From positions 1 to 17,003 of the forward strand of contig JANTGD010000030.1 of assembly GCA_024763135.1 (NCBI GenBank): 17,003 nt of DNA. Reading direction: 5' to 3'. The stretch is from Thiotrichales bacterium. Lineage in GTDB: Bacteria; Pseudomonadota; Gammaproteobacteria; UWMA-0217. The notes under the pieces were generated by a model. That model was not told the DNA's origin and did not search any database. It saw only the letters and a program-made list of their open reading frames with translations. A program made the position numbers and the translations under genes. Of this stretch, positions 7,758 to 16,500 are shown piece after piece. Each line of letters opens with the position of its first letter. Position 1 is the stretch's first letter.

Positions 7758-9203
7758 ATGACCATTGATTTAACGCAGTACGATACACAGCATTTCTTCG
7801 ACGAAATGCTCGTGCGCCCCAACCGCGCCCGCAGCCATACCAAAAAGCTCGTGGCACTGCTCCGCAAAATGGGTGCCGAAGAACTCGCTCAGCGCCAGGC
7901 AGCGGCCGAACTCGCGATCAAACAGATGGGTATCACCTTTACGGTGTATACGCAGGAAGAAGGCACCATCGACCGCAACTGGCCCTTCGATATTATTCCT
8001 CGCATTATTCCCAAATCCGAATGGGATGGCGTTGCGGAAGGCCTCAAGCAACGTGTCCAGGCCCTCAACCTGTTCATCGATGATCTGTATCACGATCAAA
8101 AGATCATCAAGGACGGCGTTTTCCCTGCGGAAGTGCTCGCAAAATCCAAGAACTTTCGCACCCAGTGCGTGGGCATCAATCCACCCGGTGGTATTTGGGC
8201 ACATATCTGCGGATCCGATCTCGTGCGTGACGGAGATGGCAGCCTCTACGTGCTGGAGGACAATCTCCGGGTGCCTTCGGGCGTCTCCTATATGCTGGAA
8301 AATCGGGAGGTCACCAAGCAGGTTTTTCCCGAACTATTCGAGGAATACTCACCGCTGATGGTGGATGAGTACCCTGCACAGCTCTTCGACACCCTGGCAG
8401 AACTATCCCCCCGTAAGGAAGCGCATCCAGAAGTGGTTGTCCTGACCCCTGGCATTTACAACTCAGCTTATTTCGAACATTCCTATCTGGCTCAACAGAT
8501 GGGTTGCGAACTGGTCGAAGGTCGGGACTTGTTCGTCGATAAGGACAACTGCGTATACATGTCCACCATTTCAGGACCGCAGCGGGTCGATGTCATCTAC
8601 CGCCGTATTGACGACGAATTTCTGGATCCCGAAGCTTTTAATCCGGATTCCATGCTCGGAGTGAGTGGATTGATGCGTGCCTGGAAAGCTGGCAATGTCG
8701 CACTCGCAAACGCGCCTGGCGCCGGGGTTGCCGACGACAAGGTCGTCTACGCGTTTGTGCCAGAGATTATCAAATACTATCTCGATCAGGATCCGGTGAT
8801 TCACAACGTGAAGACCTATCGCTGCATGTATAAAGACGAAATGGAGTATGTGCTGGCAAACCTTAACAAACTCGTGGTCAAACCCGCGAACGAATCAGGT
8901 GGCTACGGGATGCTGATGGGCGCCATGTCCACTCGGGACGAACGCGAAAAGTTCGCGAAGCTAATCAAACGGAATCCGCGTAACTATATTGCTCAACCCA
9001 CATTGAATATCTCAACCGTGCCTACGGTCGTGGGTAAAACTATCGAACCACGGCATGTGGATTTGCGGCCTTTTATACTGAGTGGCAAGAAAACATTGGT
9101 CACCAATGGCGGGCTGACCCGCGTGGCCCTACGCAAAGGATCGCTTGTCGTCAACTCCTCTCAGGGAGGTGGCAGTAAAGATACCTGGATCGTGGAAGTC
9201 TGA
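7758..9203 (+). CDS. Circularly permuted type 2 ATP-grasp protein
   Basis: This 481-aa cytoplasmic protein belongs to the circularly permuted ATP-grasp family (former DUF404/DUF407). These are predicted amidoligases that join a carboxylate to an amine through an acyl-phosphate. Conserved blocks seen are NPPGGIWAHICGSDL (141-155), LEDNLRVPSGVSYMLENR (166-183), a VDVIYRRIDDEFLDP block (277-291), LVVKPANESGGYGMLMG (372-388), IEPRHVDLRPF (429-439), and GGLTRVALRKGSLVVNSSQG (451-470). The last block runs into a typical family C-terminus, so length and motifs are complete. The RBS is weak; GGGAG lies 18 bases before the ATG. Family genes typically pair with alpha-E, transglutaminase-like and Anbu genes in presumed peptide-synthesis or modification operons. 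Alpha-E and Anbu are nearby here, but no transglutaminase is. The product is unknown. Confidence 0.94.
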   Translation: MTIDLTQYDTQHFFDEMLVRPNRARSHTKKLVALLRKMGAEELAQRQAAAELAIKQMGITFTVYTQEEGTIDRNWPFDIIPRIIPKSEWDGVAEGLKQRVQALNLFIDDLYHDQKIIKDGVFPAEVLAKSKNFRTQCVGINPPGGIWAHICGSDLVRDGDGSLYVLEDNLRVPSGVSYMLENREVTKQVFPELFEEYSPLMVDEYPAQLFDTLAELSPRKEAHPEVVVLTPGIYNSAYFEHSYLAQQMGCELVEGRDLFVDKDNCVYMSTISGPQRVDVIYRRIDDEFLDPEAFNPDSMLGVSGLMRAWKAGNVALANAPGAGVADDKVVYAFVPEIIKYYLDQDPVIHNVKTYRCMYKDEMEYVLANLNKLVVKPANESGGYGMLMGAMSTRDEREKFAKLIKRNPRNYIAQPTLNISTVPTVVGKTIEPRHVDLRPFILSGKKTLVTNGGLTRVALRKGSLVVNSSQGGGSKDTWIVEV

Positions 9204-9379
9204 TGAATCATTTCACCCGGGGTCACACGTTAGGCCTGAACATCCTCAAGCGCTATGCGACACTGCTGAAACGGCCGCCTAAGCAACCCGACCCAACAGG
9301 CTTCACAACAACCAAGATCAATTGCCAATCAGCCCGCGTATCCGGCGCTGGGCAGTCAATTGGGAGTACCAATCAATGA
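9203..9379 (+). CDS. Possible 58-aa translationally coupled ORF
   Basis: Its ATG overlaps the ATP-grasp stop (TGATG at 9201-9205) and its TGA overlaps the alpha-E start (ATGA at 9376-9379), so it fills the whole gap between the two genes. GGAAG precedes the ATG by four bases. The product is basic, begins MNHFTRGHTLGLNILKRYAT and has a proline/threonine-rich middle (KRPPKQPDPTGFTTT). It has no recognised domain, signal peptide or membrane helix. It could be a real small partner or peptide substrate of the ATP-grasp/alpha-E pair, a leader that couples translation, or a chance open frame. The overlaps at both ends are the only positive evidence. Confidence 0.35.
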   Translation: MNHFTRGHTLGLNILKRYATLLKRPPKQPDPTGFTTTKINCQSARVSGAGQSIGSTNQ

Positions 9380-10344
9380 CCATGTTGTCACGTGTCGCAG
9401 AAAACATCTATTGGATGTCTCGGTACATCGAGCGCGCCGAAAATTTGGCCCGTATGATCAACGTCAACGCGTTTTTGTTGCTTGACCTCCCCCGCGGCTT
9501 TCGACCTGGGTGGAAGCCACTGGTTGAAATTACCGGCTCACTGGAAGTTTATGAATCCAGGTTCAAAAATTACGATGAACGCGCCGTCGTCAAATACCTG
9601 CTAGCCGATGCCGAAAATCCCGGATCCATCTACTCGTCCCTGATCTTCGCGCGCGAAAACAGTCGCACGGTCCGGGATGTACTGCCTCGGTGGGTATGGG
9701 AACAACTCACAGAACTGTATCTGTTTGCCCAGGAAAATCTGAACAGCGGCGTAACCAAAAAGGGTCGGCACGCTTTTCTCAAGCGTATTATTGAAAGCTC
9801 GCATCTACTGGCAGGTACCTGTTCGTCAACCATGTCCCGGGATGAGGCCTACCAGTTTCTGCGCATCGGCCGCAACCTTGAGCGTGCGGATATGACCACG
9901 CGTATCCTGGATGTTCGCTCCTCAAACCTCTTACCCGAAGAACAGACTGAATTGCGGCCGTTTGAATCCATTCAATGGATGAGTATTCTCAAAACACTGT
10001 CCGCTTACCACATGTATCGGAAAAGCATGAACACGCATGTGCGTCGCTCCGATGTATTACGTTTTCTGCTGCAAAACGAATACTTTCCACGCTCATTCAA
10101 ACACAATCTGCTAGCTATTGAAGAATCATTGAACCAGCTGCCTAATAATGAGGCTCCGCTGCAGGTTTTGGGTCGGCTCATGAAAAAAGCCAATAGCTCA
10201 CACATACCCGGATTGAAACAACAACAGTTGCATGCGTTCATCGACGAACTCCAGCTTGGACTGAGTAAACTCCACGACAGCCTGCGGGCAACCTACTTTC
10301 CAACCCTCGCCAGCCAACAACAACAGCAAAGTGCAGCCGGTTAG
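9376..10344 (+). CDS. Alpha-E domain protein (former DUF403)
   Basis: This 322-aa all-helical cytoplasmic protein is the standard partner of CP-ATP-grasp proteins. It opens with LSRVAENIYWMSRYIERAEN (residues 4-23), the family hallmark rich in conserved Glu. A second conserved block, FLRIGRNLERADMTTRILD (161-179), contains the same ERA/ERAD pattern. The start at 9376 is chosen because GGGAG lies nine bases upstream and the hallmark begins immediately; an upstream TTG at 9322 in the same frame would add 18 residues of unlikely sequence. The C-terminus ends in a short Gln run (SQQQQQSAAG), which recalls the Gln-rich tail of Anbu. Alpha-E proteins are thought to work with the ATP-grasp ligase in forming or handling a peptide-like product, but the biochemical role is unsettled. 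It is the last gene of the right arm. Confidence 0.92.
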   Translation: MTMLSRVAENIYWMSRYIERAENLARMINVNAFLLLDLPRGFRPGWKPLVEITGSLEVYESRFKNYDERAVVKYLLADAENPGSIYSSLIFARENSRTVRDVLPRWVWEQLTELYLFAQENLNSGVTKKGRHAFLKRIIESSHLLAGTCSSTMSRDEAYQFLRIGRNLERADMTTRILDVRSSNLLPEEQTELRPFESIQWMSILKTLSAYHMYRKSMNTHVRRSDVLRFLLQNEYFPRSFKHNLLAIEESLNQLPNNEAPLQVLGRLMKKANSSHIPGLKQQQLHAFIDELQLGLSKLHDSLRATYFPTLASQQQQQSAAG

Positions 10345-10348
10345 CATC

Positions 10349-10390
10349 CCAGTATATCGCCCAGTTTAAACTGGACGATATACTGGTTTT
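10349..10390 (+). terminator. Intrinsic terminator after alpha-E gene
   Basis: A long hairpin begins five bases past the stop. An outer stem of 11 perfect pairs (10349-10359 with 10376-10386) and an inner perfect palindrome ccagtttaaactgg (10361-10374) are separated by one C/A mismatch, and four T's follow (10387-10390). The stem is unusually long and the U-run short. It fits a rho-independent terminator closing the ATP-grasp/alpha-E transcript. Confidence 0.75.
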
Positions 10391-10859
10391 CTGCGTCTCT
10401 GAGCCTGGACAGACACGGTATTGTGTTCAAGGCATCCTCTAAAATCACCCTGGAACACCGGACCGCCACCTGAATTGTGCCGCGCTGAGTACAAACAGAT
10501 CATCGTTTCCTGCACCCCGGTCAACGTTGCGTTCTGAACGAATCCAAAAGCACAGCAATTCAGTTAGAAACATGGCGGACAGTTGCACGCGGTACCGCCA
10601 TAGCAGCAACCCAGTGAAAAATGTGGGTAAGGATTACACTGCGCTCGCAGTTTTCTTCGAACGCAGTTTCTTGTTCAATGTCCAGGAAATGACGCCAACA
10701 TTAACTATCTGAATTTAAGACTTTTTTTCACAAACTCGCCCTCTCATTGTAAGAAATAGCACAGCCCAATAGCTATCCTCTGCCCTTGAAATCAGCGTCA
10801 ACCTCGATTTTTCGCGCTGTAACTCTGAGGCAGGTCACATTAATATGCCGATTTTCCCA
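10391..10859. other. Gene-free stretch before efflux operon
   Basis: No supported gene is seen. A small stem actgcg/cgcagt and a repeated cgcagttt lie near 10638-10670, and T/A-rich sequence lies near 10715-10735. A 61-codon frame (10527-10712, TTG start) lacks an RBS and recognisable content. A gene for the efflux regulator is not here on either strand. Confidence 0.5.
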
Positions 10860-10903
10860 TTGAAACCTGGGAGAATAGTCTTATATTAGCGTTTTCTAAT
10901 ATA
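10860..10903 (+). promoter_or_regulatory. Efflux operon promoter with overlapping operator
   Basis: TTGAAA (10860-10865), a 16-base spacer and TATATT (10882-10887) form a good sigma-70 promoter. A perfect inverted repeat, TATATTAG (10882-10889), six bases, CTAATATA (10896-10903), overlaps the -10 and the start site. That position and symmetry suit a dimeric repressor, for example of the TetR or MarR type, blocking transcription of the pump. The cognate regulator gene is not in the window, so its identity is unknown. Confidence 0.65.
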
Positions 10904-10947
10904 CTCGCCCCTCTTTGAAATCAGGACGAAACCAACGCGGTGACCCT

Positions 10948-12402
10948 ATGAACAAGAAACGCAAGACCCTGGTGCTATCGATGCTCCTCGCGCTTGGCAG
11001 TGGCGCAATGATCTCTACTGCTACAGCGCAAGACACTATCGCTTCCATCACTCCCTTGTCCTTTGCGCGGGCCATCGAATTGGCCTCCGAGCACGCACCG
11101 GACCTGCAAGTTGCACAGGCTCAGATCGATCAGGCAGCGGCGGCCAAAAGGGAAGCCACGGGCAACCTCTTTCCCAAGCTGCATGCCGACATTGAAGCCA
11201 GCAGCTCCAGCAACCCCTTGAACGTCTTCGGTATGAAGGTCATGCAAGGCAACGCGACGTTTGCCGATTTTGGAGCAGGTGAGTTCAATCCCGCCAATCC
11301 GAATGTGTTGAACGTAGCACCCAACGGCCTGAATGATCCAGATGACTATCAAAACATCACCAGCCGGCTGCAGCTCGACGTACCAATTTACAATGGAGGG
11401 AAGATTCGCGGCTACGTCAAAATGGCCGATGCCTATATGGCCGCAGCCGAAAAAGGCAAAGCATACAAGCATCAAAAACTGATACTCGACACACTAAAGG
11501 CCTATGAAGGCGTGCGGACCGCCAAAGCTTACGTGGACGTCGCGCAGCTCGGGCAAAAGGCCGCCAACGCATATGTCGACATCGCACGCAAGATGTATCG
11601 CGAGGGATTGGTTTCCAAGAGTGACCTGCTACGCGCCGAGGTCAACCTCGGAGAAGTCAATCTTAAAGTCACGGAAGCTGAAAATTTCTTAAACAATACT
11701 CTCGAACAATTGCGCACACTTCTGGGGCGTCCGGAGACTAATGTGGCTGACGTCAACGAGCTGGTCACTCCCGAAATGTCGGGGGGCGTACTCTCCGACT
11801 ATCGTCAGGAGGCTATTGAAGCCAATCCCGGTATTCAGGCCTTGCAAAAGAAAGTCGAGGCCAGCCTCGCAGGTACCAAAGTTGCCAAAGCGGATTACCT
11901 GCCCCACTTTAATATGATGCTCCGCCAGGAGTGGAACGACAAAGACACGCTCGGCGGTGATAGCTCCTATACCATTGGCGGCGTCCTCAAGTGGAGCCTG
12001 CTCGACTTCGGCACCCGTTCTGCGGCGGTCTCTAAATCGACCGCGCAAATGGCTGAAAACCGTGCTGCATTACGCGCTGCGCAAGATGAATTGAGTGTGC
12101 AGGTCGACAAGATTTGGCGGGATGTCCTATTGGCCAGCGAACAAGTCGCCGTGCGCGCCAAAGCCATCGGACAAGCCAAGGAAGCCGAACGCCTGGAACG
12201 GTTGCGCTACGAACAAGGCATCTCCACGCTGACCCAGCTGCTCGCAGTACAAACCGCACTCGACAAGGCGCGCGCGGACTATGTGGCTGCTCACTACCAG
12301 GAAACCATGCAACGGGCCGCGCTGCTGTTTGCACTGGGCAAGCTCGATCTGCAATACCTCGATACAGAAACCTCAGCCCCCGGGCTCGCAAAAGATCTTT
12401 AA
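10948..12402 (+). CDS. TolC-family outer-membrane efflux protein
   Basis: This 484-aa outer-membrane channel subunit completes a tripartite pump. A Sec signal peptide is clear: MNKKRK basic n-region, hydrophobic core, and likely cleavage after ATA at residue 27. Two outer-membrane-efflux repeats follow, each with long helices rich in Ala/Glu/Gln; PLSFARAIELASEHAPDLQ begins the first, and LRYEQGISTLTQLLAVQTAL near the end of the second is the usual family motif. The ATG at 10948 is preferred, with GGTGA four bases upstream and the signal peptide starting at once; a TTG at 10915 would add 11 polar residues. It is the first gene of the operon, 21 bases before the adaptor gene, under the promoter and operator at 10860-10903. 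The exported substrate cannot be told from sequence. Confidence 0.92.
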   Translation: MNKKRKTLVLSMLLALGSGAMISTATAQDTIASITPLSFARAIELASEHAPDLQVAQAQIDQAAAAKREATGNLFPKLHADIEASSSSNPLNVFGMKVMQGNATFADFGAGEFNPANPNVLNVAPNGLNDPDDYQNITSRLQLDVPIYNGGKIRGYVKMADAYMAAAEKGKAYKHQKLILDTLKAYEGVRTAKAYVDVAQLGQKAANAYVDIARKMYREGLVSKSDLLRAEVNLGEVNLKVTEAENFLNNTLEQLRTLLGRPETNVADVNELVTPEMSGGVLSDYRQEAIEANPGIQALQKKVEASLAGTKVAKADYLPHFNMMLRQEWNDKDTLGGDSSYTIGGVLKWSLLDFGTRSAAVSKSTAQMAENRAALRAAQDELSVQVDKIWRDVLLASEQVAVRAKAIGQAKEAERLERLRYEQGISTLTQLLAVQTALDKARADYVAAHYQETMQRAALLFALGKLDLQYLDTETSAPGLAKDL

Positions 12403-12423
12403 GGAATACAGGGGAAGAAAACC

Positions 12424-13518
12424 ATGCCATTTTCAAATTTGAATCAGTACTTATTGACAGGTTGCCTTGTCCTGGCGACCTCACCTTTTACTAGCTATGC
12501 AGAATCTGCGATCGCGGCGCCTCAAGATGAAGCCGTACAGGTCAGCCTGGTGGAACTCAAGGCCTCCCAGCAACCGGTCTATGCCACCCTTCCCGGTGTC
12601 GTCAAATCCGCAGACGAAGTCCAGGTCGCCTCACGTTTTATGGGCTATGTGCGCAAAATCAACGTACATGAAGGCGAACCCGTAAAGAAGGGGACGACAT
12701 TGTTGCTCATCGACCCTGTTGATGTAGAAGGGGGGATCGGTCAGGCCAAAGCAGCGGTTGCCCAGGCGCTGGCTGCAATGAAGAATGCGGAACGGGATTT
12801 TGAGCGGTTTAGCGCACTCTACGCCGAAGAAGCGATTCCAGAAGCACAATTTCAAAAATACAAACTCGCATTTGACGTCGCTAAATCGCAATACGAAGCG
12901 GCCAAAACCGCCTTAAAGACCGCTCGCGGTCAATTAAGTTATGCCGAGATCAAAGCACCCATCAATGGCATCGTTACCGCCAAAATGACCGATGTGGGTC
13001 AATTGGCTGCGCCGGGCAGCCCCCTGCTCAGCCTACAGGGCGAAGGCCATTTGCAGATTGAGGTTCAAGCCGATCACCAAACCTATGCACCGCTAACGGT
13101 CGGTCAGGAAATCAAGGTCGAAATCGAAGGGCTCAACGCCCAACCCATCACGGTGCTCGGCAAGATCGAGCGCAAAGTCGATGCTGCCGATCCGCTCTCT
13201 CACACCCACCTCGTTAAAATTGGCTTAGGTGACGATGCTTTGATCACACCCGGAATCTACGCACGGGTTTTTATCCCAGTCGAAGCGCAGCAAGCCATCG
13301 AAATTCCCCGCGAGGCGCTCAGAATACGGGCGGGCATCAAGGGTGTCTTCGTCGTTGACGATGACAATAAAGCCCATTTCCGCATGGTGCGCCCCGGCAT
13401 GACTCAGGGCGACAAAATCATCGTATTGGCCGGTCTCGAAGATGGAGAAAAAGTCGTTGTCGAATCAGCCCAACCTCTGATCAACAATGCCACCGTCACT
13501 GCCGGGGGTGATTCCTGA
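12424..13518 (+). CDS. RND efflux periplasmic adaptor (MFP/HlyD family)
   Basis: This 364-aa membrane-fusion protein links the RND permease to the TolC channel. GGGGAAG lies six bases before the ATG. The N-terminus has a weak signal peptide, with SYA-ES around residue 26 as the likely cleavage site. LTGC at 11-14 looks like a lipobox but sits before, not after, the hydrophobic stretch, so lipidation is doubtful. The lipoyl half-motifs are GYVRKINVHEGEPVKKGTTL (74-93) and AEIKAPINGIVTAKMTDVGQ (174-193), with an alpha-hairpin at about 105-172 between them. Beta-barrel and membrane-proximal domains fill 205-364. The hairpin is short, as in many RND adaptors. Its stop overlaps the permease start by one base (TGATG), indicating translational coupling. 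The substrate is unknown. Confidence 0.93.
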   Translation: MPFSNLNQYLLTGCLVLATSPFTSYAESAIAAPQDEAVQVSLVELKASQQPVYATLPGVVKSADEVQVASRFMGYVRKINVHEGEPVKKGTTLLLIDPVDVEGGIGQAKAAVAQALAAMKNAERDFERFSALYAEEAIPEAQFQKYKLAFDVAKSQYEAAKTALKTARGQLSYAEIKAPINGIVTAKMTDVGQLAAPGSPLLSLQGEGHLQIEVQADHQTYAPLTVGQEIKVEIEGLNAQPITVLGKIERKVDAADPLSHTHLVKIGLGDDALITPGIYARVFIPVEAQQAIEIPREALRIRAGIKGVFVVDDDNKAHFRMVRPGMTQGDKIIVLAGLEDGEKVVVESAQPLINNATVTAGGDS

Positions 13519-16500
13519 TGAGCGCCCAAGTATTGAATTCGGCGGGGAAGCTGGCGCGCTCGTTCCTCGATTCTAAAATTACCGCGCTGATCATGCTCGG
13601 CGTGACACTCTGGGGCCTGATGGCTGTCGTGTCCACGCCGCGCTTGTACAACCCGGAAATTGTGGTGCCTGCGGCGCAGATACTCGTGGTGCGCCCCGGC
13701 CAATCTCCCGAGGAAATACAGGCACAGATTGTCAAACCACTGGAAGCCTTGATGGCCGGTGTGACGGGGGTCGATCATACCTACGGCTATGCAATCAACG
13801 ATTTGGGAGTGGTCACTGTGCAGTTCGAGGTGGGGCGGAACGAAACCGATAGTTTGGTGCTGCTCTACAATGAAATGATGCGGAATATGGACCGCTTGCC
13901 ACCGGGCACTATGCAACCTCTGGTCAAGAGCATTGGTATTTCCGATGTACCCATACTGACGATTACCTTGTCCTCGGACACGCACGATGGCGTCGTCCTG
14001 CGTGAAGTCGCGAATCGCTTTCTTGAACAACTCCGCGCTTTACCCAATGTTGGGGTCAACAGCGTTATTGGGGGTCAAAAAATGACAGCGCGCGTACTCG
14101 TCGATCCAGCCAAACTGGCATCAACGGGTATTACACTGGATCAACTACAGAAAATGCTCGAAGGCTCGAATGCCGTGTTCCCCGCTGGCAGCCTGGTCAA
14201 TAATAACCAGCTCACCAGTTTACGTGTCGATGGGGCTTTCGCGAGCGTCAAAGAACTTGGCGAAATCATTATTGGCGCCCCAAATAATCATCCAGTGTTT
14301 TTAAAAGATGTAGCACGCGTGGAATACGGCCCGTTTGACCAGGACCAATATTCCACCTTTGCCTATGGTCCCGGGAACGCCGAAGGCCAGCCTGCCGGCA
14401 ACACCATGCCGGCTGCGGTGATTGCCATTGGTAAACGCAGCGGCACCAACTCGGTGACGATAGCTGAAGATGTTTTGGCAAAACTCGAAGAATTAGAGAG
14501 CGATGCCCTCCCGCAGGGCATTCATGTGGATGTGACACGCAACTACGGTAAACGCGCCGATCATGCTGTGAACACGTTAATGGAACACCTAGCAATTGCG
14601 GTCATTGTGGTGGCGGTCATTCTGTTGTTCTTCCTCGGTTGGCGCGAAGCCGCAATCGTCACACTGACCGTACCGCTGACCTTGTTCGTGGTATTGGGCG
14701 TGGGGATGGCCATCGGCCAGAGCATTAACCGAATCACTCTGTTTGCGCTCATTCTGTCGCTGGGCCTGCTTGTAGATGCCGCTATCGTGGTGATCGAAAA
14801 TATCCACCGACACCTACATCACGGTGACCACACCGATTTTCCTAAACTTCTGGTCAGCGCGACCAATGAAATTGGAAATCCCACCAATATCGCCACCATT
14901 GCCGTCATTCTGGCATTTGTGCCTATGGCTTTTGTCGGCGGCATGATGGGTCCGTTTATGCGACCCATCCCCATCAATGTGCCCGTCACCATGATCGCCT
15001 CGCTGGTCTTGGCCTACATCGTAGTGCCTTGGGCCGCGCGACGCTGGTTACATGGTAAAGCGCTTAAAGCATTTGCGGCTCGCGAAACTCTGGAAGATGA
15101 ACCGCACCGTCCCGACTGGCTTCATCGGACCTACACAAAAGTCGCCAAACCCCTGCTAGAGAGTCGCACGAAAAGAAACCTATTGTTTTTGGGTGTCTTA
15201 CTGCTACTGATCGCCTCCATGCTAATGCCTGCTTGGCAGTTCCTGCGAGGCGCCGGAATGAATGGCCCGTTGAGTCCGCTGGGCGTTAGCTTAAAAATGC
15301 TTCCCGAAGGCAATGTGAATACCTTTGTGCTCGAGGTCGATACCCCGGAGGGTTCCGCTGTAGAGTACACCGGGCGTGTCGTGGAAGCGGTCAACAAAAT
15401 CCTCGCGGATAATGAATACATCACCAACTATCAGAACTTTTTGGGCCGCACCGCAGCTCTGAGTTTTGCCGGTATGGTCCGCGGAGATGCGATTCGCCAG
15501 GGCGCTAATCTTGCGCAGATTCAAGTCAACTTGGTGGATAAGCACCACCGCCCGAAAACTGCGGAAGTCGGCGCTGCTGTCTATGCATCCCTCAAACCAG
15601 TCATGGAGCAGTTCCCAGAATCCAGGATTAAACTCTATCTGACCCCCCCCGGTCCGCCCGTGCGTTCCCAGGTACTGGCTGAAATCTATGGACCCGATTA
15701 CGAAAAACTCCGGGAAACCGCTGCACTGGTCAAGGAAAAGTTCCATGGAATCTACGGCATGATCAACGTTGATGACTCAGTCACTGCCAATGTACCGGAA
15801 TATTTGATCCGCATCGATCAACACAAAGCCATGCTGGCGGGCGTGGCACCCGGCCAAGTGGCAAAACTCATTCACGATTACATCTATGGTGTAAAAGCAG
15901 GTGCGGTCCATATGGACTACCCGGAACCTGTCGACATCGTGATTCAGGTAGATCGCAGTCAACGCGCCTGGATTCGTCAAATACAGGATCTGATTATTAC
16001 CAATCCGATGGGCAAGCAGATTCCAATTGGTAGTCTGGTCAGTATCGAACACACCAGTCAGGCCAAACCAATCTACAGTCAAGACCAGCATCAAGTCGTC
16101 TATGTGATGGGAGATCTCCTCAACTCCAGCCCGGTATACGCAACACTCACACTGAACTCGGCATTGGATGAGGTCGCATTGCCCAACGGTGTCACCCTGA
16201 CCACCGCCAACCTGGGCTTTGTCTCGGCAACGCCTGATGATGTGACAAAAAATCAAGTCCTATGGGGTGGCGATATGCGCTTGACGCTGGATGTATTCCG
16301 CGACCTTGGGGCGGCTTTTATTGTGGCACTTGTCTTTATCTACTTGCTATTGGTTGCCTACTATCAGTCCTTTATGCTGCCGCTGATCGTGATGGGGGCG
16401 ATTCCGTTGACGCTCGTGGGTATTTTCCCCGGACATTGGCTCTTCCAGATGCCCTTCAATGCCACTTCAATGATCGGATTCATCGCGCTGGCAGGTATCG

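Noticed and set aside
10527..10712. 61-codon plus-strand frame before the efflux operon
   Set aside because: TTG start, no RBS, no recognisable motif or coupling to neighbours.
12424..12465. Lipobox-like LTGC in the adaptor N-terminus
   Set aside because: The Cys lies before the hydrophobic core, and the n-region lacks positive charge; a normal cleavage site near residue 26 fits better.
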